6,112 bases of DNA from Actinomycetes bacterium (GTDB taxonomy: Bacteria; Actinomycetota; Acidimicrobiia; Acidimicrobiales; Palsa-688). Position numbers and translations under genes: made by a program. Each line of letters opens with the position of its first letter. Position 1 is the stretch's first letter. Where the stretch lies: NCBI GenBank assembly GCA_021798075.1, contig JAJZYO010000134.1:1-6112 (forward strand), in the 5' to 3' direction. The notes beneath the pieces were generated by a model. The model worked only from the letters and a program-made list of their open reading frames with translations, had not been told where the DNA came from and searched no databases. Positions 1 to 5,190 of the stretch are shown here, piece after piece.

Positions 1-240
1 GTCCGTCTCACGCCACGCCGCCACGGCAAAGAGCCGCTCGTCGCACTCACCTGCCTTCTTCGCGCTGACGGCCCCGCTGTAGACGCAGGGGCTGCAGCCG
101 TTGATCTGGCTGGCGCGCAGATGGGCGAGCTCCATGGTGGCCCTGGGCACACCGGCGCTATGCGCCGCTTGGATGATGGACTGGATCCCCTTCATCGCCT
201 CGGGTAGGAAACTGGCTGGGTTGTTCATTCTCGCTGTCAT
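1..240 (-). CDS. Carboxymuconolactone decarboxylase / AhpD-like protein (partial, C-terminus outside window)
   Basis: The reverse strand encodes a protein beginning MTARMNNPASFLPEAMKGIQ and containing a CxxC motif in the context ASQINGCSPCV (about residues 43 to 53). This is the hallmark of the CMD/AhpD family, whose paired cysteines act in peroxide reduction or thiol chemistry. About 80 codons are visible and the frame is still open at base 1. In-frame ATGs lie at 249, 240 and 228. The promoter -10 element ends at 250, so transcription should begin around 240 to 244. That excludes 249 and favours 240 (leaderless) or 228. The gene is divergent from an ECF41-like sigma gene; such sigma factors usually sit beside a carboxymuconolactone decarboxylase, oxidoreductase or epimerase gene and activate it. 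The family is certain from sequence; the substrate is unknown. Cytosolic. Confidence 0.9.
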   Translation of the reverse strand, partial: MTARMNNPASFLPEAMKGIQSIIQAAHSAGVPRATMELAHLRASQINGCSPCVYSGAVSAKKAGECDERLFAVAAWRETD

Positions 241-249
241 GGTCTTCAT

Positions 250-276
250 GACGCGCCGGGCCGGCTCTGTGTGACA
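250..276 (-). promoter_or_regulatory. ECF41-type promoter of the AhpD-like gene
   Basis: On the reverse strand TGTCACA (276 to 270) is followed by a 16-nt spacer and CGTC (253 to 250). As I remember it, this is exactly the -35/-10 pattern and spacing described for ECF41 sigma factors. It faces the AhpD-like gene, and the ATG at 240 begins 9 nt after the -10 element, which leaves almost no 5' leader. The identical pattern on the other strand at 338 to 364 makes chance unlikely. Confidence 0.85.
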
Positions 277-337
277 GCCCGCGGGGAGCGGCCCGGTCCG
301 CTCGCAAGCGCGGTCCGCTCGCGGGCGCGATCGGTAT

Positions 338-364
338 TGTCACATTCCCGGCCGGTATCGCGTC
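338..364 (+). promoter_or_regulatory. ECF41-type promoter of the sigma factor gene (autoregulatory)
   Basis: TGTCACA (338 to 344), a 16-nt spacer, then CGTC (361 to 364). The motif and spacer length match the divergent promoter at 276 to 250. The spacer sequences differ, so this is conservation of the contact sites and not a duplication. It implies that the sigma factor transcribes its own gene. The ATG at 377 begins 12 nt after CGTC, so the transcript is probably leaderless or has a leader of a few bases. The GTG at 368 would lie at or before the transcription start. Confidence 0.85.
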
Positions 365-376
365 AATGTGAGAACT

Positions 377-1261
377 ATGGACGAGAACCTGGCGGCCCTT
401 TTCGAGGCCAATCGCCAAAGGCTGCAGTCGGTGGCCTACCGCATGCTCGGGTCATTGACAGAAGCCGAGGACGCAGTGCAGGAGACGTGGGTGCGTCTCA
501 GCCGGTCTGATCCGGGCACCATCGACAACTTAGGAGGATGGTTGACCACCGTCTTGTCCCGGGTGTGCCTCGGAGTGCTCCGTACCCGCCGGAGCCGGCC
601 CGAGGAGCCGATCGTCGGCGACCAGCCCGACCCCGGCTCGACCGGTCCCGAAGACGAGGTTCTGCTCGCCGATGCCTTGGGCCCCGCCCTGCTGGTGGTG
701 CTCGACAGTCTCGGCCCGACCGAGCGGCTCGCTTTCGTGCTCCATGACCTCTTCGCCGTCCCCTTCGAAGACATTGCGCCGATCGTCGACCGTTCACCCG
801 CCGCGGCACGCCAGCTGGCCAGCCGGGCCCGGCGGAGGATCCAGGGCATCGATGAAGCCCATGCTGCAGACCGGCGTCGTCAACAAGAGATCGTCGAAGC
901 GTTCCTTGCCGCGTCCCGGCGCGGCGACCTCGGAACGCTGATATCGCTCCTCGATCCCGATGCTGTGCTCCGAGCCGATCGGGCGGCGGTCAGGTCGGCG
1001 ACGGCGAACCGCGATCGAGGCGCACCTCTCCTGGCTCCCGAAGTGCGCGGCGGTGCGGCCGTGGCCGCCGCTTTGTGTGGCCGGGCCGCAGCGGCGCAAC
1101 TGGCGCTTATCGAGGGCGCAACGGGTGCCGTCTGGGCGCCCGGCGGCCGGCCCCGGGCGATCTTCGCGTTCCGTACCATCGGCGATGTAGTCACTGAGAT
1201 CGAGATCATCACCGAGCCCGCCGTAGTCAAAGCCCTACCGGTCCAACTGCTCACCCAGTAG
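377..1261 (+). CDS. ECF RNA polymerase sigma factor, ECF41/SigJ-like, with C-terminal SnoaL-like domain
   Basis: The 294-residue protein has sigma region 2 (about residues 7 to 75, with YRMLGSLTEAEDAVQETWVR) and sigma region 4 (about 105 to 155, with FAVPFEDIAPIVDRSPAAAR as the HTH). A C-terminal SnoaL/NTF2-like extension follows (about 168 to 285). The extra domain is characteristic of ECF41-like factors, where it replaces an anti-sigma factor and tunes core-polymerase binding and activity. I do not see the WLPEP linker motif or the DGGG motif of classical ECF41: the linker reads EEPIVGDQPDP and the C-domain reads LRADRAAVR. This may be a sister subgroup. I chose ATG 377 over GTG 368 because the promoter at 338 to 364 places transcription initiation around 370 to 374. 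No Shine-Dalgarno precedes it, as expected for a leaderless message. The probable regulon includes the divergent AhpD-like gene and this gene itself. The inducing signal is unknown. Confidence 0.93.
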   Translation: MDENLAALFEANRQRLQSVAYRMLGSLTEAEDAVQETWVRLSRSDPGTIDNLGGWLTTVLSRVCLGVLRTRRSRPEEPIVGDQPDPGSTGPEDEVLLADALGPALLVVLDSLGPTERLAFVLHDLFAVPFEDIAPIVDRSPAAARQLASRARRRIQGIDEAHAADRRRQQEIVEAFLAASRRGDLGTLISLLDPDAVLRADRAAVRSATANRDRGAPLLAPEVRGGAAVAAALCGRAAAAQLALIEGATGAVWAPGGRPRAIFAFRTIGDVVTEIEIITEPAVVKALPVQLLTQ

Positions 1262-1293
1262 GCAGGAATGCAGCTCAGGACGGGCATGACAGC

Positions 1294-1324
1294 GGCTGAG
1301 GTCAAGCCTCCGCCCACACCTTTT
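1294..1324 (+). terminator. Possible intrinsic terminator after the sigma gene
   Basis: An 8-bp stem with one mismatch (1294 to 1301 with 1307 to 1314, loop TCAAG) lies 33 bases past the sigma stop codon and is followed by CACACC and TTTT at 1321 to 1324. The stem is modest and the T-run does not abut it, so this is a weak candidate. It would separate the sigma transcript from the next gene. Confidence 0.3.
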
Positions 1325-1347
1325 GGTCCCTTCAGAATGGAGTCATC

Positions 1348-1908
1348 ATGGCAGTGGAGATAGTGAAGACCAAGACCGTCACCGTCGAGTTCAGCGCGAC
1401 AGTCGACACCATTGGTACGACTACCCTCGTGCGCCTACCCGAGCCGGCAAGCCGGCAGCTGCCATCCAGGGGACAGGTCGCAGTCCGGGGATCCGTGAAC
1501 GGCTGTGAGTTCCGCACCGTGCTCGAGCCCGACGGCGATCGGGGCCACTGGATGAAAGTTGACCCGCAGTTGCGACAACGCGCGCATGTCAACCCAGGCG
1601 ACCATGCCACTATCGCCCTTGAAACGACGCCGGAGTGGCCCGAACCGGATGTGCCAGACGACCTCAGAGCGGCCCTGACCGGCGCTCCACCGCACATCAC
1701 CGACATCTGGGCCGACATCACCCCAATGGCGCGATGGGAATGGGTGCGCTGGGTTAATGCAACGGCGAACCCCGCCACCCGTCAACGGCGCGTCGAGGTG
1801 ACGATCTCCAAGATGGAAAACGGAAAACGGCGGCCGTGCTGCTTTGACCTATCAGCGTGCACCGACCCTACGCTGGCCAAGAACGGCAAACTGCGCTCAG
1901 CCAACTGA
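1348..1908 (+). CDS. DUF1905 / YdeI-OmdA-like domain protein
   Basis: The 186-residue protein has an N-terminal DUF1905 beta-barrel-like region (about residues 8 to 95, with VRLPEPASRQLPSRGQVAV and the VNPGDHATIALE strand). An OmdA/YdeI-like C-terminal part follows (about 105 to 155, with VPDDLRAAL and WEWVRWVNATANPATRQRRV). It ends with a short conserved tail, CCFDLSACTDPTLAKNGKL. Members of this group are widespread in actinobacteria and their biochemical role is unknown. The name 'bacteriocin-protection' attached to some relatives comes from the YdeI/OmpD link and should not be taken as function here. GGAG at 1339 to 1342 lies 5 nt before the ATG, a good ribosome-binding site. The frame looks complete and intact. 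It is probably transcribed separately from the sigma gene. Confidence 0.88.
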   Translation: MAVEIVKTKTVTVEFSATVDTIGTTTLVRLPEPASRQLPSRGQVAVRGSVNGCEFRTVLEPDGDRGHWMKVDPQLRQRAHVNPGDHATIALETTPEWPEPDVPDDLRAALTGAPPHITDIWADITPMARWEWVRWVNATANPATRQRRVEVTISKMENGKRRPCCFDLSACTDPTLAKNGKLRSAN

Positions 1909-1986
1909 AGCTTCCCAAAACGCCCGATGGGCGGCTGGTCTCCCGTTCGTCGCCACAGGGGTGAGGACCTGCTTGACTCGCAGGCC

Positions 1987-2466
1987 ATGAGCGAGAACCG
2001 GCTCCTTCTCACCTGCGGGCTGCCCGGGGCAGGCAAGACCACGCTCGCAACTCGGTTGGCCGCGGAACGCAGAGCGGTGCGCCTCACGAAGGACGAGTGG
2101 CAATGGGCTCTCGGCTCTACGCCGTGGGACAGGACCACTGGGGAGAAGATCGAGCAGCAGCTGTGGCGCTTGGCCCAGGAGATCTTGAGCCTGGGGCTGA
2201 GCGTCGTGCTCGACTTCGGGCTCTGGGGGCGGGCTGAACGTGACGAGATGCGCACGGTAGCTCGCAGCCTTGGCGTGGGCGTCGAACTGCACTACCTCGA
2301 AGTGCCTGTCGAGGAACTCTGGCGGCGCATCGAAGTTCGGAACTCGGCACCGCCGTGGAAGGGTGAGCCGATCACCCGAGCCGACCTTGACGATTGGGCG
2401 GCGAAGTTCCAGACCCCGGACGCTTCAGAGCTTGCCCTGTTCGACGCCCCGCTCGACGCGCGCTGA
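1987..2466 (+). CDS. Small P-loop AAA_33/zeta-toxin-like kinase or ATPase
   Basis: The 159-residue protein opens with a Walker A motif, GLPGAGKT (residues 11 to 18), right after a beta strand (RLLLTC). At about residues 72 to 85 it has SVVLDFGLWGRAERD, a strand ending in an acidic residue as in nucleoside/polynucleotide kinase-like P-loop proteins (AAA_33; chloramphenicol-phosphotransferase and zeta-toxin relatives). A lid-like basic stretch, LWRRIEVRN (111 to 119), follows. The expected activity is ATP-dependent phosphorylation of a small molecule or nucleotide; the substrate is unknown. The frame stays open upstream to 1927, but the P-loop protein normally starts close to the first strand, so I prefer ATG 1987. 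GCAGG just before it is only a weak ribosome-binding site. No antitoxin-like gene is adjacent, so a toxin role is not supported. The gene appears intact. Confidence 0.85.
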   Translation: MSENRLLLTCGLPGAGKTTLATRLAAERRAVRLTKDEWQWALGSTPWDRTTGEKIEQQLWRLAQEILSLGLSVVLDFGLWGRAERDEMRTVARSLGVGVELHYLEVPVEELWRRIEVRNSAPPWKGEPITRADLDDWAAKFQTPDASELALFDAPLDAR

Positions 2467-2610
2467 GCTGGAGGAACAGTCTGCGGCACCGGGCCCGGGT
2501 GGCACTCGAGGCGCTCCGGTAAGAACGGGATCCTCGCTGCTCGTTTTCTGAGGCCAGGGGCTGCTAGCCGGGACATGAGACGTGGCCACCTGCGGCCTAC
2601 CATCGTCGGC

Positions 2611-2832
2611 GTGGAGCTTACGATTTACGAGGCCATGGGCGGAGCTGATGCTCTCCTCGCGCTCGCCGAGGCGTGGCACGGACGATGCCTGGCGGACCCG
2701 GTCCTGGCTCATGCCTTCGAGGGCGGCGTCCATCCGCAACATACGCAGAGGCTTGCTGCCTACTGGTCCGAGCAACTCGGCGGGCCGGCAACATACACGG
2801 CCTCGCTTGGGACCTACTCCCATGTCGTGCGA
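2611..2832 (+). pseudogene. Truncated-haemoglobin gene, 3'-deleted
   Basis: From GTG 2611 the frame reads MELTIYEAMGGADALLALAE, and later HPQHTQRLAAYWSEQLGGPA with TYTASLGTYSHVVR. This is the N-terminal ~74 residues of an actinobacterial group-II-like truncated globin, a haem protein binding oxygen or nitric oxide. Family members continue with R-x-H, the proximal haem ligand, then roughly 50 more residues. Here the frame turns into low-quality Arg/Pro-rich sequence after R74 and stops at 2958. The haem-ligand histidine is therefore absent and the product should not bind haem normally. An in-frame ATG at 2575 is an alternative start. After base ~2830 the other frame encodes an unrelated SRPBCC C-terminus, so the gene was cut by a deletion and not by a simple frameshift. 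Confidence 0.78.
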
Positions 2833-2989
2833 GCTCGAGCCCCTGGGCGTGTCGCGCACGCTCGTGACCCATACCTACGACTGGACGGACCTGACCGACG
2901 AGTGGCGCGTCCCTCGCGCCCGGGCGACCACGGCCGGGAAACTAAAGACCTCGCTTGACCGGTTCGCGCTAGTGGCCGAAGGTGACTGA
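2828..2989 (+). pseudogene. SRPBCC (polyketide cyclase/AHSA1-like) gene, C-terminal remnant
   Basis: In the frame one base along from the globin, about 53 codons read CELEPLGVSRTLVTHTYDWT, then DLTDEWRVPRARATT and KLKTSLDRFALVAEGD before a TGA. This matches the last beta strands and C-terminal helix of SRPBCC-fold proteins (the THTYDWTxLTDE and RARATTxxxLxxSLDR pattern). These proteins have a helix-grip ligand-binding fold of about 150 residues. The first ~100 residues are missing, and no start codon with a ribosome-binding site serves the remnant. It is joined directly to the globin fragment, which suggests both genes lost their facing ends in one event. Confidence 0.72.
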
Positions 2990-3045
2990 ATGTTGCTGCG
3001 CCCAAGCTCTCACGACCCCATTGAACGCCAACGGGCTCCTCGTCG

Positions 3046-3249
3046 CTACTGGCTGCCGATGTCTTTCACCGGCCAGTCGGCTGGGTCACCGTCCCAGGAA
3101 TCAGGGGGCTGGCGGAGCCGACCGGACTCAATGCACTTCACGCAGGCCCAGACGTCTTGATCGCCTGCTCCGGCCTCGACAGACCGTTGACGGCCGACCG
3201 AATCGACGGGGCCGAAGCGCCAATCGCAGTAGGCTTGCTCAGTCGTCAC
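3046..3249 (-). CDS. Small hypothetical protein with a CxxC motif
   Basis: A 67-residue frame starts at GTG (3249) with AGGAG placed 6 nt upstream, one of the best ribosome-binding sites in the window. The protein begins MTTEQAYCDWRFGPVDSVGR and carries WACVKC (a CxxC pair) near the middle, followed by an acidic, tryptophan-containing tail (DSWDGDPADWPV). I do not recognise a family. The CxxC plus the earlier cysteine (AYC) could bind a metal, but that is speculation. It begins 14 nt after the stop of the IS110 remnant on the same strand and could be translated from read-through of that locus. It may equally be a fragment of a longer gene. Confidence 0.45.
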   Translation of the reverse strand: MTTEQAYCDWRFGPVDSVGRQRSVEAGAGDQDVWACVKCIESGRLRQPPDSWDGDPADWPVKDIGSQ

Positions 3250-3263
3250 GTCTTGCTCCTATG

Positions 3264-3575
3264 TCAAGCGGCCCGCTCGACACAAGTCGGCTCAGTGGCC
3301 GAGGCGTCGAGGAGCAGTGTTCGGTAGACGACGTCGGAGAGCTTTCTTTTGAGCGCCCGACGCGCCTCGGTGGGTGTGTTGCCCATCGCCTCTCGTCGTT
3401 TCATGTAGGCGCCGGCGCCCTGGTGGCAGCGAGCCTGGGTGATAGCGATGCGGTGGATCGCAGCATTGAGCTGGCGGTTGCCAGTCCGGCTCAAGCGGTG
3501 GCGTTCGCGATTGCCCGACCAGACCGGCAGGGGCGCCGTCTCCACGCCGACGGCTTGGAACTGATCCCCTGAACC
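3264..3575 (-). mobile_element. IS110-family transposase remnant (C-terminal transposase_20 region)
   Basis: The reverse strand encodes FQAVGVETAPLPVWSGN, then RHRLSRTGNRQLNAAIHRIA, a Q-x-R turn, GNTPTEARRALKRKLSD and VVYRTLLLD, ending at a TGA at 3264 to 3266. This is the conserved C-terminal domain of IS110-family DDE-like/serine recombinase transposases. About 100 residues remain out of the usual 330 to 400. An in-frame TGA near 3573 to 3575 ends the similarity on the upstream side. The N-terminal RuvC-like catalytic domain is absent, so the protein is inactive. I could not define either insertion-sequence end, and the upstream non-coding end that would encode a bridge RNA in this group appears lost. 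Confidence 0.8.
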
Positions 3576-4106
3576 TCACCGTTCATGGGCGCGGCTGGGG
3601 GCGCAGCGAGAAGGTTGCCCGTGGATCAGCCACACGCCTTCTTGGACGTCGTAGGTCTCGGACTGCAACACCGAGGTCAGACAGGGCCGGCGATGACCTC
3701 CAATGACCTGGTGGCGTAATCCGAGAACGCCGCCCCGCTCCGCCTCCTTCTGTGCCCGGAGCGCCCGACCGGGCTTGGGCTCGGGAAGTGGGGTGCGGAA
3801 GTCCCGCAAGTTGTTAGCTCGTGGGCCGCGCCGCCACCGCTCACGGTGCGGAAGTCCCCTCGTCGGCGCTCTTCCCACCGGCTTCCGACCGACTTCCGCA
3901 TGACTTCCGGCTCCACGACGCCCGGACCATCCCTTGAGCAGGTACTTCTCTACCTCTGTTGCGGAAGTGACGTCCAAGCATCGGGAAACCCGTTTGGCAG
4001 GCCGCCGGCACCGATGTTCGTTGGTAGCGCCGCCTGACTTCCGCTCCGGTCCCGTGACCGCCAGCTCACCCAGGTGCTGGGGGCGAGGTCCGCCCCCGGC
4101 GGACAT
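3576..4106. other. Gene-poor stretch with a repeat cluster
   Basis: Long open frames exist here on both strands (one runs 176 codons on the reverse strand). None shows recognisable motifs, hydrophobic patterning or a credible start; they are Arg/Pro/Gly-rich, as expected from GC-rich non-coding DNA. The stretch separates the IS110 remnant from the excisionase gene. Its notable content is the GCGGAAGT repeat set in the right half. It may be the remains of a replication or transfer region of the integrative element. Confidence 0.4.
3795..4044. repeat. Cluster of five GCGGAAGT repeats in both orientations
   Basis: Exact copies of GCGGAAGT occur at 3795 to 3802, 3848 to 3855 and 3961 to 3968 on the forward strand, and at 3892 to 3899 and 4037 to 4044 on the reverse strand. 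The first two share 14 identical bases (GGTGCGGAAGTCCC at 3792 and 3845). A near copy, CCGGAAGTCA, lies on the reverse strand at 3903 to 3910. The working consensus is (T/A)GCGGAAGTC. Centre-to-centre distances are 53, 44, 69 and 76 bp. I found no further exact copy elsewhere in the window. The location, just upstream of an excisionase-like gene and near an integrase, suggests binding sites for an element-encoded DNA-binding protein. Confidence 0.7.
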
Positions 4107-4113
4107 GAGGAGG
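4107..4113 (+). promoter_or_regulatory. Strong Shine-Dalgarno (GAGGAGG) before the hydrophobic extension
   Basis: GAGGAGG ends 4 nt before ATG 4118; its first GAGG core is 7 nt away. The match supports real translation initiation at 4118 (or GTG 4115), upstream of the second initiation site at 4268. Confidence 0.55.
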
Positions 4114-4117
4114 CGTG

Positions 4118-4267
4118 ATGGTTTTGCCCGTGGCTATCGTGGTGTTGCCCGCTACGGTGACCGCACTCGGCGCGGCGGCGCTCTGTGCGGGCTTGCTCAG
4201 GACCCCTGTCGGGCGAAGCGTCGGGAGTACGAGTGGCGAGGGCCGTCGGGCTTACGGAGGCGTGCCG
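4118..4267 (+). other. In-frame hydrophobic N-terminal extension or overlapping membrane-peptide start
   Basis: From ATG 4118 the frame reads MVLPVAIVVLPATVTALG, continuing AAALCAGLLRTP, a convincing ~28-residue transmembrane segment. A polar linker (about 20 residues) then runs without a stop into the HTH protein starting at 4268. Either one 164-residue membrane-anchored DNA-binding protein is made, or translation starts independently at 4118 and 4268. A third possibility is that a separate small membrane-peptide gene, common in actinobacterial integrative elements, has lost its stop codon. The strong ribosome-binding site at 4107 to 4113 argues that 4118 is used. Confidence 0.45.
4256..4260 (+). 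promoter_or_regulatory. Shine-Dalgarno GGAGG deciding the excisionase start
   Basis: GGAGG ends 7 nt before ATG 4268, ideal spacing. This is the main reason for placing the excisionase start at 4268 and not at the upstream in-frame ATG 4118. Confidence 0.6.
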
Positions 4268-4612
4268 ATGACCCCGACGGGCGGGCGTTCAGTGACTGGC
4301 GGGCAGGGCCAGGAGCCGTCGGCTCGCGGCCGCTACTTCACGCTCCAGCAGGCGGAGGCTGCCTTCCCCGTCTTCACCCCGCGGCTGCTGCGCCGGCTGG
4401 TGCAGGAGCGGCGGATCGCTTTCAGCCGTGCCGGCCGGTGCATCGTGCTGGCCGAAGCCGACATCCTCGCCCACCTCGAAGCCAACGGCGCTGGCCGGCC
4501 CGCTGGGACCTCGCTTCATGACGGGCTTGCCGAAGAGGCAGTCCGCCGGCTGATCTGGGCGGCCAGGGCCTCGACTATCGCCCTGTCCCGCTCGGCCGAG
4601 GCGTGCTGGTAG
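4268..4612 (+). CDS. Excisionase-like MerR/HTH_17 DNA-binding protein
   Basis: From ATG 4268 the 114-residue frame has a low-complexity leader and then a winged-helix excisionase domain (about residues 22 to 75). That domain contains YFTLQQAEAAFPVFTPRLLR, RLVQERRIAFSRAGR and VLAEADILAHLEANG. This is the HTH_17/MerR-like fold of actinobacterial Xis proteins, which bend DNA at attachment sites and steer the integrase toward excision. Residues after about 80 are read opposite the integrase 3' end and are probably an unnatural tail: the frame overlaps the convergent integrase remnant by ~97 bp (4516 to 4612). In AICE-type elements xis and int normally run in the same direction, so the convergent order is unusual. 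An upstream in-frame start at 4118 would add a membrane segment. Confidence 0.72.
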   Translation: MTPTGGRSVTGGQGQEPSARGRYFTLQQAEAAFPVFTPRLLRRLVQERRIAFSRAGRCIVLAEADILAHLEANGAGRPAGTSLHDGLAEEAVRRLIWAARASTIALSRSAEACW

Positions 4613-5190
4613 ATCAGCGCCGCCCTGGGGCTGGCGTGGCCTATCCGGGCCATCAGCTCTCGGGTGCTCGCTCCCGTGTCGGCGGCCAGAGTGTCGCCCG
4701 TGTGGCGCAGGTCGTGGAACACCGGCCCGGGCGGTAGCCCGTCGACCGAGGCCACGGCCTTGCGGCACTGGCGCCCGAACGCCTCCGCGTGGAAGGGGCG
4801 CATCCGTCAATGCTCTTGTCGGCTGGGAAGACCAGAGCGTCTGGGCCGTGATCTCCCACGAGGTCGAAGTGAGCCCTCATCTCCTCGATAACCGGCGCGG
4901 GCACAGCGACGGTCCGGGCGCCGGCCCGGCTCTTGGGCCGGGTGAAGTGCACCTCCCCCGCTGCGGTCGCCGCTGCACGTTGCCATCCTCGGGGGCGACG
5001 GTGACCGTAGCGGCATCCAGGTCGAGGCGCTTCCTGCGCAAGGCCCGCAGCTCGCCCAGGCGCAGCCCGGTGAACGCAGCCAGCAGCACCAGGCGCGGCA
5101 TCGGGGGACGATGGCGCCGGCGATGGCGTAGACCTGCTCGACGGTTAGAGCCGGCCGCTCGGGCTTGTTGTCGGCTCCAGCACCCCCAGA
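4516..5190 (-). pseudogene. Tyrosine recombinase (integrase) catalytic domain, frameshifted and N-terminally truncated
   Basis: Four consecutive reverse-strand segments in shifting frames rebuild one phage-type integrase. They read GAGADNKPERPALTVEQVYA (about 5184 to 5102), LVLLAAFTGLRLGELRALR (5101 to ~4968), HFTRPKSRAGARTVAVP to VFPADKSIDG (~4967 to 4804), and FHDLRHTGDTLAADTGAS with ELMARIGHASPRAALIYQHA (4803 to 4516). All catalytic elements are visible: Arg in TGLRLGEL, the Lys hairpin (RPKSRAG), HxLRH, the GH box and the Tyr of IYQHA. The three breaks, near 5101, 4967 and 4803, each correspond to one missing base. The N-terminal arm-binding and core-binding domains (roughly 150 to 200 residues) are absent upstream of 5190, so the gene is non-functional even if the frameshifts are sequencing errors. 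It once integrated the element carrying the adjacent excisionase gene. Confidence 0.85.

Noticed and set aside
436..849. 137-codon reverse open frame inside the sigma gene
   Set aside because: It is antisense to well-conserved sigma region 2 and 4 sequence, with no own motifs.
1987..2466. Toxin-antitoxin zeta module
   Set aside because: The P-loop protein resembles zeta/AAA_33 kinases, but no epsilon-like or other antitoxin gene adjoins it, so a toxin call is unsupported.
2982..3572. 196-codon forward open frame
   Set aside because: It is antisense to the IS110 transposase remnant and the small CxxC frame, has no family motifs, and its Arg/Ser-rich composition fits a GC-rich shadow frame.
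3783..4050. CRISPR-like array
   Set aside because: The repeats are only 8 to 14 bp, occur in both orientations with irregular spacing, and no cas gene is present.
3576..4106. 176-codon reverse open frame upstream of the IS110 remnant
   Set aside because: Arg/Pro/Gly-rich, without domain, membrane or motif signals and without a good ribosome-binding site; it crosses the repeat cluster. More likely chance openness in GC-rich DNA.
3934..4521. 195-codon forward open frame overlapping the excisionase gene
   Set aside because: The excisionase domain is clear in another frame; this frame is Arg/Gly/Pro-rich and shows no family.
4289..4810. 173-codon reverse open frame across the integrase and excisionase
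   Set aside because: It is a shadow of the integrase C-terminal segment and of the excisionase on the opposite strand.
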